Of a stretch of 58,353 nt of DNA, positions 24,896-34,166 are shown piece by piece. The notes below the pieces were generated by a model. The model had not been told where the DNA came from, made no database searches, and saw nothing but the letters and a program-made list of their open reading frames with translations. The stretch lies in assembly GCA_963522175.1 (NCBI GenBank), contig CAUQXC010000011.1, positions 1 to 58,353 of the forward strand, in the 5' to 3' direction. This DNA is from CAKAHY01 sp963522175. GTDB lineage: Bacteria; Bacillota; Clostridia; Lachnospirales; Lachnospiraceae. Made by a program: the position numbers and the translations under genes. Position 1 is the first letter of the stretch, and every line of letters starts with the position of its first letter.

Positions 24896-24931
24896 AGATA
24901 CAAGCGCCAAATCTCTTCGGCACTTGTATCT
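24896..24931 (-). terminator. Terminator between small membrane genes and ribokinase
   Basis: AGATACAAG (24896-24904) pairs with CTTGTATCT (24923-24931) with further inner pairs, followed by TTTGTT on the minus strand. Confidence 0.65.
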
Positions 24932-24981
24932 CATTATATTTATAAGTAATTTACTGTCAATAAAATCATTGAAAAAGTTCA

Positions 24982-25255
24982 TTATAAAACATCAATAATT
25001 TCCGCCACTTTCCCTACAACGAATAATGTATTTACAATAACAAAGTATTTATTCCAAGCCCTTAGTCCTATTTTTTCTTTAGAAACCAAATCCGTTATTT
25101 TTAGTACTCTAAGTAAAATATTAGAAACAAACAGACAAAGCATAAGCAGAATCCCGAAAAAATTCCGGCTCGTTTATCATATAGTATATTATAGATAAAA
25201 TTTGCGCTATCATTATAATTGCCGTCATTATATCGGTAAGCTTTTTTCTTAACAT
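24982..25255 (-). pseudogene. Frameshifted copy of the small four-helix membrane protein
   Basis: From the ATG at 25255 (GGAGTG upstream) the frame reads MLRKKLTDIMTAIIMIAQ and runs to about FFRDSA. It then needs a one-base shift to continue LMLCLFVSNILLRVLK, then NKYFVIVNTLF, to a stop at 24982. The joined product (about 90 residues) resembles the proteins at 25286-25690 and 57875-58252, with the shared LK...L...K and KYxxIxN patterns. It is shorter than both and lacks the middle helix. Confidence 0.7.
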
Positions 25256-25285
25256 AGATACTCACTCCTTTGAATAAGTTTAAAT

Positions 25286-25690
25286 TTAGATATCATTAAG
25301 CATACTTCTTAAACAATAAAAGTCTATCACTTTAAGTACTATAAATACTATATTCATAATAAGCATATATTTGACCATACCTTTTAAAGGTTTTTTTTCG
25401 ACTAAGGACTCTTTTAACTTCAAAATCACTATCACAAAGTTCAAAAGAATCATGACAATGCCAATCCCCACCATTATATACGAGTATATAAACATTGCAT
25501 CAAACGATATCAAAAAACTAAGTATCACTCCTATAATACCGGGACTGTAGCACAAAGCCCATGTCGCAAAAATATCATCCTCTACCGACCAATGGAAAGT
25601 CTTTAGCAGATATATTAAACCAATCATTTGTATCCCCAACAAGACAGCTGTCACTATATCTACACTTTTTATAAATATCTTCTTTACCAT
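25286..25690 (-). CDS. Small four-helix membrane protein, paralogue 1
   Basis: A 134-residue integral membrane protein with four hydrophobic segments (about 8-30, 43-62, 66-92 and 106-124) and few charges except for the KLKESLVEKKPLKG loop before the last helix. It is clearly related to the protein at 57875-58252: both start KKxFIxxxDIxT and share ILKL...KK.L.KG...Y and N..FI.LK. No family name is recognised. It has its own promoter. Its relative at 57875 overlaps a broken secreted-type gene, so this could be an orphan immunity-like protein; that is inference only. Confidence 0.7.
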   Translation of the reverse strand: MVKKIFIKSVDIVTAVLLGIQMIGLIYLLKTFHWSVEDDIFATWALCYSPGIIGVILSFLISFDAMFIYSYIMVGIGIVMILLNFVIVILKLKESLVEKKPLKGMVKYMLIMNIVFIVLKVIDFYCLRSMLNDI

Positions 25691-25755
25691 CTCTTATCAT
25701 CCTCCGTTTATATCACACTATTTTCAGATAAATTTTTTAAATATCTGTTAAATAC

Positions 25756-25784
25756 AATATAAACTATTAAAATACCCATGTCAA
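25756..25784 (-). promoter_or_regulatory. Promoter of small membrane protein gene
   Basis: Minus strand TTGACA (25779-25784), 17 bp, TATATT (25756-25761). A near-perfect inverted repeat (CAGATA...TATCTG, 25725-25747) lies in the predicted leader. Confidence 0.8.
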
Positions 25785-25833
25785 TATATGAAATTCAACT
25801 CGCAATTACTCCACAAGAGCAGCTATACATCTC

Positions 25834-25877
25834 AAAAAGCGGAAGAAAATCAATATAAATTGACTCTCTTCCGCTTT
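25834..25877 (-). terminator. Terminator after the 96-residue membrane protein gene
   Basis: AAAGCGGAAGA (25836-25846) pairs with TCTTCCGCTTT (25867-25877); TTTTTGAG follows on the minus strand. It ends the transcript of 25963-26253. Confidence 0.85.
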
Positions 25878-25962
25878 ACTTAAAAGCAAGAGGTACACTG
25901 CGATGTCTATTTTACCGCCCTTACAATACCGCCTTGACCATATTCACATTTTATCTTATTTT

Positions 25963-26253
25963 TTACTTTACAAGCTTTTTCAGTCCATTTACAACAAAGA
26001 ACACAATCTCTCCCGATAGAATTCCCAAGCAACAATAAAGACACAAATTTAGGGCTCCATAAGGCATTCTTCTAAGTGCATAATCAGGTATTCCAAAGAC
26101 CATAATATTGGCTATGCTTAATCTATTTTTAATAAAAAACAGATTAACAAAATATACAACTGCTCCGAGCAACGCAAATGTCAATAATCTCTTTATCTTA
26201 TCAGAAAATATAACAAATAGTCCTCTATTCATTACAGCGTCTACAGTCTTCAT
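25963..26253 (-). CDS. Hypothetical membrane protein, 96 residues
   Basis: A 96-residue protein with two to three hydrophobic segments (about 22-42, 45-56 and 67-90) and a basic C-terminus (GLKKLVK). GGAGGG lies 7 nt before the ATG. It starts 38 bp after the NlpC/P60 gene and is probably on the same transcript, ended by the hairpin at 25834. It is not similar to the four-helix family next to it. No function can be assigned. Confidence 0.65.
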   Translation of the reverse strand: MKTVDAVMNRGLFVIFSDKIKRLLTFALLGAVVYFVNLFFIKNRLSIANIMVFGIPDYALRRMPYGALNLCLYCCLGILSGEIVFFVVNGLKKLVK

Positions 26254-26291
26254 ATATAACCCTCCATTTCCTTTAGGCTACACACTTTTAT

Positions 26292-27005
26292 TTAGTCCAA
26301 TACATTCTTAATTGCTACCGGGGTTCTGTAGTCCCAAGGAGAAATCTTTATACCGGATCTCTCGTTTGAAGAGTGAACCACCTTACCGTCACCTATATAT
26401 ATGGCAACGTGATTGATTCTGCTTCCGTTACTGTAGAAGAGCAAATCGCCTACCTGCATAGTTTCTTCCGTAACCGTTCTTCCCTGTGTAGCCTGAGCCG
26501 CCGAGTTCCTAAGAAGATTCATGCCGCCTGCGTATTTATAAACATACTGTACAAAACCCGAGCAGTCAAAGCCTGCAGGTGTGTTTCCGCCGTATTTATA
26601 CTTTCCGCCGACAAACTTAAGAGCATACTCCGCAAGCTTCTGTCTGTTTGCCGAAGTTGTTCTCGCCTCTGCAAGGAATGAGCCCGGAGCGGATTTATCG
26701 CTCTTTTTTGATACCCCCGGTCCCTGCTCTATTTCTTCTGCCGCCTTAAGGTTAATCTCCTCTTTTTTCTTTTCGTTATCTATAGGATTTCCATGATTCT
26801 CAGCCGCATCAACCGCGTCTTCAATCTCCGGCTCATCATATTCATCAAATCCTGCTGCTTCCGTGTTTGATATAACCAAAGCCGCCACCTGCTCGGTTGC
26901 CTGCTTCTTGGTAGTAGTCTTTGCCGCAAAGCTTGTCATGCTTGTTAAAGCACAAATGTTTATTGTCATTATCCCTGTAAGTATTATATATCCGAACCTT
27001 CTCAT
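26292..27005 (-). CDS. NlpC/P60 peptidoglycan endopeptidase
   Basis: A 237-residue secreted hydrolase. The signal peptide is about residues 1-27 (ending near SFAA). Residues 28-110 are a charged, probably disordered linker, and residues 115-237 are the NlpC/P60 domain. The triad is visible as Cys148 (FDCSGF), His199 (INHVAIY) and His211 (VVHSSN). It should cleave D-Glu to diamino acid links in wall peptides. AGGAG lies ahead of the ATG. It follows its paralogue by 48 bp. Confidence 0.9.
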   Translation of the reverse strand: MRRFGYIILTGIMTINICALTSMTSFAAKTTTKKQATEQVAALVISNTEAAGFDEYDEPEIEDAVDAAENHGNPIDNEKKKEEINLKAAEEIEQGPGVSKKSDKSAPGSFLAEARTTSANRQKLAEYALKFVGGKYKYGGNTPAGFDCSGFVQYVYKYAGGMNLLRNSAAQATQGRTVTEETMQVGDLLFYSNGSRINHVAIYIGDGKVVHSSNERSGIKISPWDYRTPVAIKNVLD

Positions 27006-27053
27006 TTTTTCTCCTAACCAATATCATAAAACAAGCATTTGCCTGCTTTCGAT

Positions 27054-27773
27054 TTAAAACATAGACACAGCCTTCACAGGTGTTCTGTAATTATATGCCG
27101 TTATCTTTATACCCGACTTTTCTGTAGATGCAGATATTACTTTTCCGTTTCCCAGATATATTCCTACATGATTTATAGATCGACCTGAATAAAAAACCAA
27201 ATCTCCCGGCTTTACACTTCCTATAGGAACTTCCTTTCCTGCATTTGCCTGAGCTCTCGAGGAATGCGGCAAATCCTTCCCTAAAACGTTTGACATAACG
27301 TATCTTGTAAATCCCGAACAGTCAACTCCTACATAAGGATTAACTCCTCCCCATGCATAAGGCTTGCCCTCGAATGATAAAGCAAAATCTACAATATTCT
27401 GGCGAAGTCCTGTTTCATCGTCTACAAGCTCTCTTGTAGTCTCGTATACAACACCCTGTCCGTCTTCCAAACTTATGTATGCTTCTGAACCGTTTACTTC
27501 AACCTTTACCCAATCACCGTCCGAATTTTCTTTAACCGTAAGCACCGAATCTTTATCTATTGTCTTTACTATATCGGAACTGTTGCTTTTATGCTTTCTG
27601 GCAACAACTCCCGACTTCTGAATTTTAACATTGTATGTTGTTTCTGTTACAGTCTCTTTAGCCTGTATTTTATAATCATCTGATGTTTCGGCCTTCACAT
27701 TCATCGGCTTCACTACAATTATAGTCGCAAATGAAAAAATAGCAAGACCTAATTTCAGCATTTTTTTTGTCAT
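27054..27773 (-). CDS. SH3-NlpC/P60 cell-wall hydrolase, variant triad
   Basis: A 239-residue secreted protein. The signal peptide is about residues 1-28 (ending VKA). A bacterial SH3 domain lies at about 48-108 (VVARKHKSNSSDIVKTI, then DGDWVKVEVNGSEAYI), and an NlpC/P60 domain at about 118-239. Cys152 (VDCSGF) and His202 (INHVGIY) are present. The third catalytic position, His in the neighbour, is Ser214 here (VISAST). Known family members use His, Asn or Gln there, so activity may be reduced or rely on another residue. It has its own strong promoter. Confidence 0.88.
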   Translation of the reverse strand: MTKKMLKLGLAIFSFATIIVVKPMNVKAETSDDYKIQAKETVTETTYNVKIQKSGVVARKHKSNSSDIVKTIDKDSVLTVKENSDGDWVKVEVNGSEAYISLEDGQGVVYETTRELVDDETGLRQNIVDFALSFEGKPYAWGGVNPYVGVDCSGFTRYVMSNVLGKDLPHSSRAQANAGKEVPIGSVKPGDLVFYSGRSINHVGIYLGNGKVISASTEKSGIKITAYNYRTPVKAVSMF

Positions 27774-27842
27774 TTTTATTAATACTCCTCAAAACTAAAT
27801 GTTACTTTTTAAGTCAAAATGTTAAATAAGTGTTACGAAACA

Positions 27843-27871
27843 AGTATAGTTACTTCACATCGATATGTCAA
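27843..27871 (-). promoter_or_regulatory. Promoter of the NlpC/P60 pair
   Basis: Minus strand TTGACA (27866-27871), 17 bp, TATACT (27843-27848). The leader of about 60 nt repeats GTAACA twice. Confidence 0.88.
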
Positions 27872-27950
27872 GCAAAAAATCTTTAATTCACTCTAAGTTA
27901 AGTTCTTCTTCACAGACTGTTTACATTATCATTGAGAGAGCAAAAAAGAG

Positions 27951-28457
27951 TTAATCCCTTCCTCTGAATATTCTTATAAAGAACATAATGGCAACAAGCA
28001 TAAGAATAGGTCCGAGCACAGGAGCAAGGAAGGACAGAATTCCTCCCACAATATAAAATACTATACTTACAGCCGCTATTATAATAATAATTAATGCTAT
28101 TATAACGGCTGCCATTCCCGTTTTATTTATAGAAAAGCTTTTGAAATTTCTCTCATTATCCATCCTGTTACCGTAATCATCGGTATATGTCTGCTTTGTC
28201 TCTTCGTATCCCTTATATCCGTGCTTTTCTTCTTCATTGCCTTCCAAAGTATCGTCTATTCCTGCCGCCGCCTTTATCGACCTTGCTATGAGAGCCGGAT
28301 CTCCCAGCTCTTCAATTATCTCCGCCTCGCTTCTTCCTTTTGCTTCTTCTTCATTTATATAGGAATTATAATAATCCATATTTTCACGAATAAGGCTCTC
28401 CGAGCCCGAAGAAGAAAGGGCTCTCCTAAGCCCTTCCAAAAATTCCGATTTTGTCAT
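27951..28457 (-). CDS. DUF1700 (HAAS) membrane protein
   Basis: A 168-residue protein. Residues 1-70 form the helical HAAS/DUF1700 domain (SEFLEGLRRAL, YYNSYINEEEA, EEIIEELGDPALIARSI), then an acidic linker, then two helices (about 112-140 and 142-163). HAAS proteins usually pair with a PadR-type regulator or sit as membrane accessory proteins; no PadR gene is next to it. It starts 10 bp after serA, so it is probably the last gene of the leuB-serA operon. Its role there is unknown. Confidence 0.85.
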   Translation of the reverse strand: MTKSEFLEGLRRALSSSGSESLIRENMDYYNSYINEEEAKGRSEAEIIEELGDPALIARSIKAAAGIDDTLEGNEEEKHGYKGYEETKQTYTDDYGNRMDNERNFKSFSINKTGMAAVIIALIIIIIAAVSIVFYIVGGILSFLAPVLGPILMLVAIMFFIRIFRGRD

Positions 28458-28467
28458 ACTCTTACCT

Positions 28468-29631
28468 CTATCCTATGAATCTCACCTTAAGTATTCCGTC
28501 TATCGCTTCAAGTTCCTTTTTCAAGTCTTCGCTTGCCTTTGTTTCTATATCAAGCATTGTATAGGCAAATTTATCCTTGCTTTTGTTTGTCATATCCGCA
28601 ATATTGATATTGTTTTTTGCAAGTATCGCCGATATCTGTCCTATCATGTTCGGAATATTCTTATGTAGTAAGCTTACTCTGCAAGCCGCACCGCAAACTC
28701 CCATGTCGCAATCAGGATAATTTACGGAATTTTTTATATTTCCGTTTTCAATATAATCCTTCATCTGCTCCGCCGCCATAACCGCACAATTATCTTCGCT
28801 TTCCTGCGTTGACGCTCCGAGGTGAGGTATTGCAATAACGCCTTCCATATTTACGGTCTTTGCGTTAGGAAAGTCCGTTACGTAAGCTTTAACCTTACCC
28901 GATTTAAGTGCCTTTTCCATATCATCGTCATTAACAAGCAAATCTCTTGAAAAGTTAAGTATTACCACTCCGTCTTTCATCTGTGAAAAACTTGACTCGT
29001 TAATGAGCCCCTTATTGTCATTTGTAAGAGGCAAATGCAAAGTAATGTAATCACATTCCGCAAAAATGAGGCTTATATCGGTTATATGTCTGACTTTTCT
29101 GGATAAATTCCATGCGGAATTTACGGAGATATACGGGTCATATCCCAGAACATCCATGCCGAGACTTTCGGCTGCATTGGCAACCATAGCTCCTATTGCA
29201 CCGAGTCCTATAACACCGAGCTTCTTATCCTTAAGTTCACTTCCGGCAAAGGCTTTTTTCCCTTTTTCCACATCCTTGGCAAGAGTTTCGTTGTCCTTAA
29301 TCGTTCTTACCCAATTTATACCGCCTACTATATCTCTGGATGCCAGAAGCATACCGCATACGGCAAGCTCCTTTACCCCGTTTGCATTTGCTCCCGGAGT
29401 GTTAAAAACAACTATACCCTCATTTGCACATCTTTCGAGAGGAATATTGTTGACACCTGCTCCCGCTCTTGCTACGGCAAGAACATTCTTTTTAAACTCA
29501 GTTTCGTGAAGACTTGAAGAACGAAGAAGGATACCCTCAGCCGTTTCAATATTATCCGTTAATGTATACTTGTCTCCGAAAACATCGGTACCCACCTTTG
29601 CAATCTTATCCAAGCAATATATATTGTTCAT
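28468..29631 (-). CDS. serA: D-3-phosphoglycerate dehydrogenase with ACT domain
   Basis: A 387-residue NAD-dependent dehydrogenase for the first step of serine synthesis. The nucleotide-binding loop is GVIGLGAIGAMVANAAESLG (about residues 139-158), and the catalytic His is in IPHLGASTQE. Residues about 315-387 are an ACT domain (VSLLHKNIPNMIGQISAIL), the usual serine-sensing region. It starts 3 bp after the serC stop with GAGG upstream, so the two are translated together. The form is the short type without the extra allosteric substrate-binding domain. Confidence 0.94.
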   Translation of the reverse strand: MNNIYCLDKIAKVGTDVFGDKYTLTDNIETAEGILLRSSSLHETEFKKNVLAVARAGAGVNNIPLERCANEGIVVFNTPGANANGVKELAVCGMLLASRDIVGGINWVRTIKDNETLAKDVEKGKKAFAGSELKDKKLGVIGLGAIGAMVANAAESLGMDVLGYDPYISVNSAWNLSRKVRHITDISLIFAECDYITLHLPLTNDNKGLINESSFSQMKDGVVILNFSRDLLVNDDDMEKALKSGKVKAYVTDFPNAKTVNMEGVIAIPHLGASTQESEDNCAVMAAEQMKDYIENGNIKNSVNYPDCDMGVCGAACRVSLLHKNIPNMIGQISAILAKNNINIADMTNKSKDKFAYTMLDIETKASEDLKKELEAIDGILKVRFIG

Positions 29632-29634
29632 TTT

Positions 29635-30720
29635 TTACCTCACATTTTCCGCCTCAAAGGCTTTCATAAACTCTACAAGCTTTTGCACACCCTCTATAGG
29701 CATTGCATTATATATACTCGCTCTCATACCCCCCACGCTTCTGTGCCCCTTCAGGTTCACAAAACCGGCCGCCTTAGCCTCTTTTACAAATTTTGCATCC
29801 AGCTCTTCATCACCCGTAACAAAAGGAACATTCATAAGAGACCTGTCCTCTTTCCTCACTGTTCCCTTAAATAGACTTGAGCTGTCAAGGAAATCATATA
29901 AAACTGCGGCTTTCTTTTCGTTAAGAGCCTTTATACCTTCAAGACCACCTTGTTTTTTAAGCCACTTGAACACTTTTCCGCACACATAAATCCCGTAAGT
30001 ATTCGGTGTATTGTACATAGAAGCGTTTTCCGCATGTATTTTGTATTTGAACATTGTCGGAGTTCTTTCGAGAGTATCGTCGGTAATCAAATCCTCCCTT
30101 ATAATTACTATAACAACTCCGGCAGGTCCTATATTCTTTTGAACTCCTCCGTACATAATTCCGTACTTTGTTACATCCACAGGCTCGGAAAGAAAGCAGG
30201 ATGAAACATCGGCTACCAAGGTCTTTCCCTTTGTATTCGGAAGCGTCTTAAACTTTGTTCCGTATATTGTGTTGTTCTCACAAATATATACATAATCGGC
30301 ATCCTCCGAGATGTCAAGGTTACTGCAATCCGGTATGTAAGAAAAAGTTTTGTCCGCACTGCTTGCCACAACCCTTGCGTCTCCGTATATGCACGCTTCC
30401 TGCCATGCTTTTTTAGCCCATTGTCCGGTTATTATATAATCCGCAACACCGTTTTTCATAAGGTTCATCGGTATTATGGAAAACTGCTGATGCGCACCGC
30501 CCTGTAAAAACAGCACTTTATAATTCGAAGGTATATTTAAAAGCTCCCTTAAATCAGCCTCAGCCTCATTTATAATAGCCTCATATTCCTTCGACCTATG
30601 GCTCATCTCCATAACGGACATACCGCTTCCTCTGTAATCCGTCATTTCACTCGCTATTTCCAGGAGAACCTCCTCAGGTAAAACCGCAGGTCCCGCACTG
30701 AAATTAAAAACTCGTCCCAT
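29635..30720 (-). CDS. serC: Phosphoserine aminotransferase
   Basis: A 361-residue PLP-dependent class V aminotransferase that makes phosphoserine from 3-phosphohydroxypyruvate and glutamate. FNFSAGPAVLPEEVL is the family N-terminus, FLQGGAHQQFS binds the cofactor phosphate, and the Schiff-base Lys is in YGGVQKNIGPAG. Its length is normal. AAAGGAG lies upstream. It starts 22 bp after ilvB. No phosphoserine phosphatase (serB) is in the operon. Confidence 0.95.
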   Translation of the reverse strand: MGRVFNFSAGPAVLPEEVLLEIASEMTDYRGSGMSVMEMSHRSKEYEAIINEAEADLRELLNIPSNYKVLFLQGGAHQQFSIIPMNLMKNGVADYIITGQWAKKAWQEACIYGDARVVASSADKTFSYIPDCSNLDISEDADYVYICENNTIYGTKFKTLPNTKGKTLVADVSSCFLSEPVDVTKYGIMYGGVQKNIGPAGVVIVIIREDLITDDTLERTPTMFKYKIHAENASMYNTPNTYGIYVCGKVFKWLKKQGGLEGIKALNEKKAAVLYDFLDSSSLFKGTVRKEDRSLMNVPFVTGDEELDAKFVKEAKAAGFVNLKGHRSVGGMRASIYNAMPIEGVQKLVEFMKAFEAENVR

Positions 30721-30742
30721 AATACCGTCTCTCCTTTATTTT

Positions 30743-32428
30743 CTATTTCTTAATTTCTAAATCTTTTTCATCAAATACATCCTGTATAGCCGCTCCCGGC
30801 GAAACCATAGGAAATACCTTATCGTCCGTTCCTATCATACACTCAACAAGAACAGGCTCATTAAGAGCCAAGGCTTCCTTTAACACAGGCTCTAAATCTT
30901 CTTTTTTCTCGACTCTGTATGCTTTTGCTCCCATAGCTTTTGCCAAAGCCACAAAGTCAACCTTGTCACGCAATATTGTATGCGAATATCTTTGACCGTA
31001 GAACAGGCTCTGCCACTGTCTTACCATTCCCAAAACCTGATTGTTTATAACAACCTGAACAACGGGTATATTATATCTCGTTGCCGTTGCTATTTCGTTC
31101 ATATTCATTCTGAAACAGCCGTCACCCGCTATATTTACGACCTTCTTATCCTTACAGCCCAGAGCCGCTCCTATAGCCGCTCCGAGACCGTAGCCCATAG
31201 TACCCAAACCGCCGGAGGTCAGGAAGGTTCTCGGTTTACGATATTTATAGAATTGAGCCGCCCACATTTGATGCTGACCTACCTCCGTAACTATAATGTC
31301 GTCATCCGCCGTCAGTTTATCCACTGTTTCAATTATATAAGGACCTGTCAAAGTCGACTTATCATATCTGAGCGGATACATATCCTTCATACGCTCTATA
31401 TGATTTACCCACTCATCATGTCTTATAGGATCCAGTCTCGATATAAGCTTTCTGAGTACCTCCTTTGCATCTCCGACCAATGCCTTATATGACTTTACAT
31501 TCTTGTTTATTTCCGCCGCATCTGCATCTATATGTATAAGCTTTGCATTTCTTGCAAACTTTTTCGAGTTTCCTATAACTCTGTCGGAAAATCTTACTCC
31601 TATGGCTATCAGCAAATCGCTTTCCGTTATTCCGAGATTGCTCGTTTTTGTACCGTGCATTCCCACCATGCCCGTATACAACTCGTTTGACCCGTCAAAT
31701 GCCCCCATTCCCTGCAGGGTGTCCGCAACCGGTGCATGTATTTTCTGTGCAAAGGCGTTTACCTCATCGCTCGCATTGCTCGCTATACAGCCTCCGCCCA
31801 CTAAAATGTAAGGTCTCTCGGCTTTTCTTATAAGCTCTACCGCTTCATTAATATCCTCGGAGCTGTAATCGCCTTTTTTCACTTCCAAAGGCTCGGCTTT
31901 TTTATACTCATATTCAAAGCTTTCCGCAGTCACATCCTTTGTAATATCCACAAGCACGGGACCCGGTCTGCCGCTTGCCGCTATGACAAAGGCTCTTCTT
32001 ATCGTATCGGCTAATTTATTTCCATCCTTAACGATGAAGTTATACTTTGTTATAGGCATGGTAACACCCAGAATATCCACCTCCTGAAAGGAATCCTTTC
32101 CGAGTAAAGAATTTGTAACATTGCAGGTAATGGCTACTATAGGAACACTGTCCATGTGTGCGGTTGCTATTCCGGTAACAAGATTTGTTGCACCCGGTCC
32201 GCTTGTGGCAAAGCATACCCCCACCTTTCCCGTCGCTCTGGCATATCCGTCGGCGGCGTGGCTTGCACCCTGCTCGTGACTTGTCAATATATGTGTTATC
32301 TCATCAGAATGCTTGTAAAGAGCATCGTATATATTAAGAATACTTCCGCCCGGATATCCGAACACCGTATCCACTCCCTGCTCCTTCAAACACTCTATAA
32401 CTATTTCAGCACCGGTTTTTAACGACAT
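30743..32428 (-). CDS. ilvB: Acetolactate synthase, large subunit
   Basis: A 561-residue thiamine-diphosphate enzyme that joins pyruvate to pyruvate or 2-ketobutyrate. The activating Glu is in SHEQGASHAADGYARATG, and the cofactor site is GDGCFRMNMNEIATATRYN followed by NNQVLGMVRQWQ. The regulatory small subunit gene ilvN is not next to it, nor anywhere in the window. The catabolic type AlsS is less likely because of its place between ilvD and serC. It starts 15 bp after ilvD. Confidence 0.93.
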   Translation of the reverse strand: MSLKTGAEIVIECLKEQGVDTVFGYPGGSILNIYDALYKHSDEITHILTSHEQGASHAADGYARATGKVGVCFATSGPGATNLVTGIATAHMDSVPIVAITCNVTNSLLGKDSFQEVDILGVTMPITKYNFIVKDGNKLADTIRRAFVIAASGRPGPVLVDITKDVTAESFEYEYKKAEPLEVKKGDYSSEDINEAVELIRKAERPYILVGGGCIASNASDEVNAFAQKIHAPVADTLQGMGAFDGSNELYTGMVGMHGTKTSNLGITESDLLIAIGVRFSDRVIGNSKKFARNAKLIHIDADAAEINKNVKSYKALVGDAKEVLRKLISRLDPIRHDEWVNHIERMKDMYPLRYDKSTLTGPYIIETVDKLTADDDIIVTEVGQHQMWAAQFYKYRKPRTFLTSGGLGTMGYGLGAAIGAALGCKDKKVVNIAGDGCFRMNMNEIATATRYNIPVVQVVINNQVLGMVRQWQSLFYGQRYSHTILRDKVDFVALAKAMGAKAYRVEKKEDLEPVLKEALALNEPVLVECMIGTDDKVFPMVSPGAAIQDVFDEKDLEIKK

Positions 32429-32443
32429 ATTTTCTCTCCCTAC

Positions 32444-34138
32444 TTATTGATTATCTGTTCCCAAGCTTGCAGTGCAAAACTCGGTTGAAAGTATTGCGCC
32501 TCTCGGGGCACTTGTTACTAATGAGCGATACCTTGCAAGATATCCCTTTGCCTCGTTTATTCTCGGCTTCCACTCTTTTCTTCGTCTTGCGAATTCTTCC
32601 TCGCTGACTCTTGCATTGAGGGAATTGTTTTCTATATCTATATCTATAATATCTCCTTCTTTAAGAAGAGCTATAGGTCCTCCCACAACCGCTTCCGGAG
32701 CGACATGCCCTATAGAAGCGCCTCTGCTGGCTCCCGAAAAACGTCCGTCCGTAATAAGAGCCACACTTGAATCAAGTCCCATACCCGCTATAGCGGATGT
32801 AGGATTTAACATTTCTCTCATTCCCGGACCTCCTTTAGGTCCTTCATATCTGATTACCACAACATCTCCCGGAACAATCTTTCCGCCCTTTATGGCAACT
32901 ATTGCATCATCTTCACAATCAAAAACTCTTGCCGGTCCGCTGTGCTTTAACATATTTTCAAGAACTGCCGAACGCTTTACAACACATTTTTCAGGGGCTA
33001 TATTCCCCGATAATACGGCAATTCCTCCCGTTTGTGAATAAGGATTTTCTATAGGTCTGATAACATCCGTATCCGAATTTCTTGCATTTTTTATATTCTC
33101 ACCCACAGTTTTTCCGGTAACCGTCATACAGTCAAGGTTAAGTAAATCTTTCTTTGAAAGTTCTTTCATGACCGCATATATTCCGCCCGCCTCATACAAA
33201 TCTTCCATATATGTATGTCCTGCCGGAGCGAGATGGCAAAGATTAGGAGTTTTTGAGCTTACCTTATTTATAAGCTCAAGGTCCAAGCTTATGCCCGCTT
33301 CATGAGCTATAGCCGGCAAATGAAGCATGGAGTTTGTCGAACAGCCCAGAGCCATATCCATAGCAAGCGCATTCATAAAGGCTTTTTCAGTCATTATGTC
33401 CTTCGGTCTTATATCTTTTTTAAGCATTTCCATTACCGCATACCCGGCACGCTTTGCAAGTCTTATTCTTTCCGAGTATACGGCAGGTATGGTACCGTTT
33501 CCTTCAAGCCCCATTCCCAAAACCTCGGTAAGACAGTTCATGGAGTTTGCCGTATACATACCGGAGCATGAACCGCAGGTAGGACAAACCTTATTTTCAA
33601 ACTCATCAACGTCTTCCCTTGTCATATTACCTGCGGCAAAAGCTCCCACCGCTTCAAACATACTTGAAAGAGATGTTTTGTGACCCTTTACTTTTCCGGC
33701 AAGCATAGGACCGCCGCTTACAAAAACCGTAGGTACATTGACCCTTGCAGCCGCCATCAAAAGCCCCGGAACATTTTTATCACAGTTAGGTATCATAACC
33801 AAAGCATCAAACTGATGTGCAAGAGCCATACACTCCGTAGAGTCCGCAATCAGATCTCTTGTAACGAGGGAGTATCTCATTCCCTCATGTCCCATTGATA
33901 TTCCGTCACATACCGCAATAGCAGGAAAAACGAGAGGCATACCGCCCGCCTCGGCTATACCCATTTTAACGGCATCTACTATCTTATCTATATTTATATG
34001 TCCCGGAACAACCTCATTAAATGAGCTTACAACACCTATTAAAGGCTTTTTCATTTCCTCTTCCGTCATTCCGAGAGCTTTTAGCAAAGATCTGCTCGGG
34101 GCTTGTTGCATGCCCGCCTTTACATTATCACTTCTCAT
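32444..34138 (-). CDS. ilvD: Dihydroxy-acid dehydratase
   Basis: A 564-residue Fe-S dehydratase that forms the 2-keto acids of valine and isoleucine. Cluster cysteines are in PNCDKNVPG and CPTCGSCSGMYTANSMN, with a third near the N-terminus (AVCDGISMGHEGM). DGRFSGASRGASIGHVAPEA closes the active site. Length is normal. It starts 28 bp after leuB and 15 bp before ilvB. Confidence 0.95.
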   Translation of the reverse strand: MRSDNVKAGMQQAPSRSLLKALGMTEEEMKKPLIGVVSSFNEVVPGHINIDKIVDAVKMGIAEAGGMPLVFPAIAVCDGISMGHEGMRYSLVTRDLIADSTECMALAHQFDALVMIPNCDKNVPGLLMAAARVNVPTVFVSGGPMLAGKVKGHKTSLSSMFEAVGAFAAGNMTREDVDEFENKVCPTCGSCSGMYTANSMNCLTEVLGMGLEGNGTIPAVYSERIRLAKRAGYAVMEMLKKDIRPKDIMTEKAFMNALAMDMALGCSTNSMLHLPAIAHEAGISLDLELINKVSSKTPNLCHLAPAGHTYMEDLYEAGGIYAVMKELSKKDLLNLDCMTVTGKTVGENIKNARNSDTDVIRPIENPYSQTGGIAVLSGNIAPEKCVVKRSAVLENMLKHSGPARVFDCEDDAIVAIKGGKIVPGDVVVIRYEGPKGGPGMREMLNPTSAIAGMGLDSSVALITDGRFSGASRGASIGHVAPEAVVGGPIALLKEGDIIDIDIENNSLNARVSEEEFARRRKEWKPRINEAKGYLARYRSLVTSAPRGAILSTEFCTASLGTDNQ

Positions 34139-34166
34139 AATTTTCTCCTCTTACTTTTTGTTTATA

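Noticed and set aside
30980..31492. 170-codon plus-strand open frame inside ilvB.
   Set aside because: Antisense shadow of ilvB with no initiation signal.
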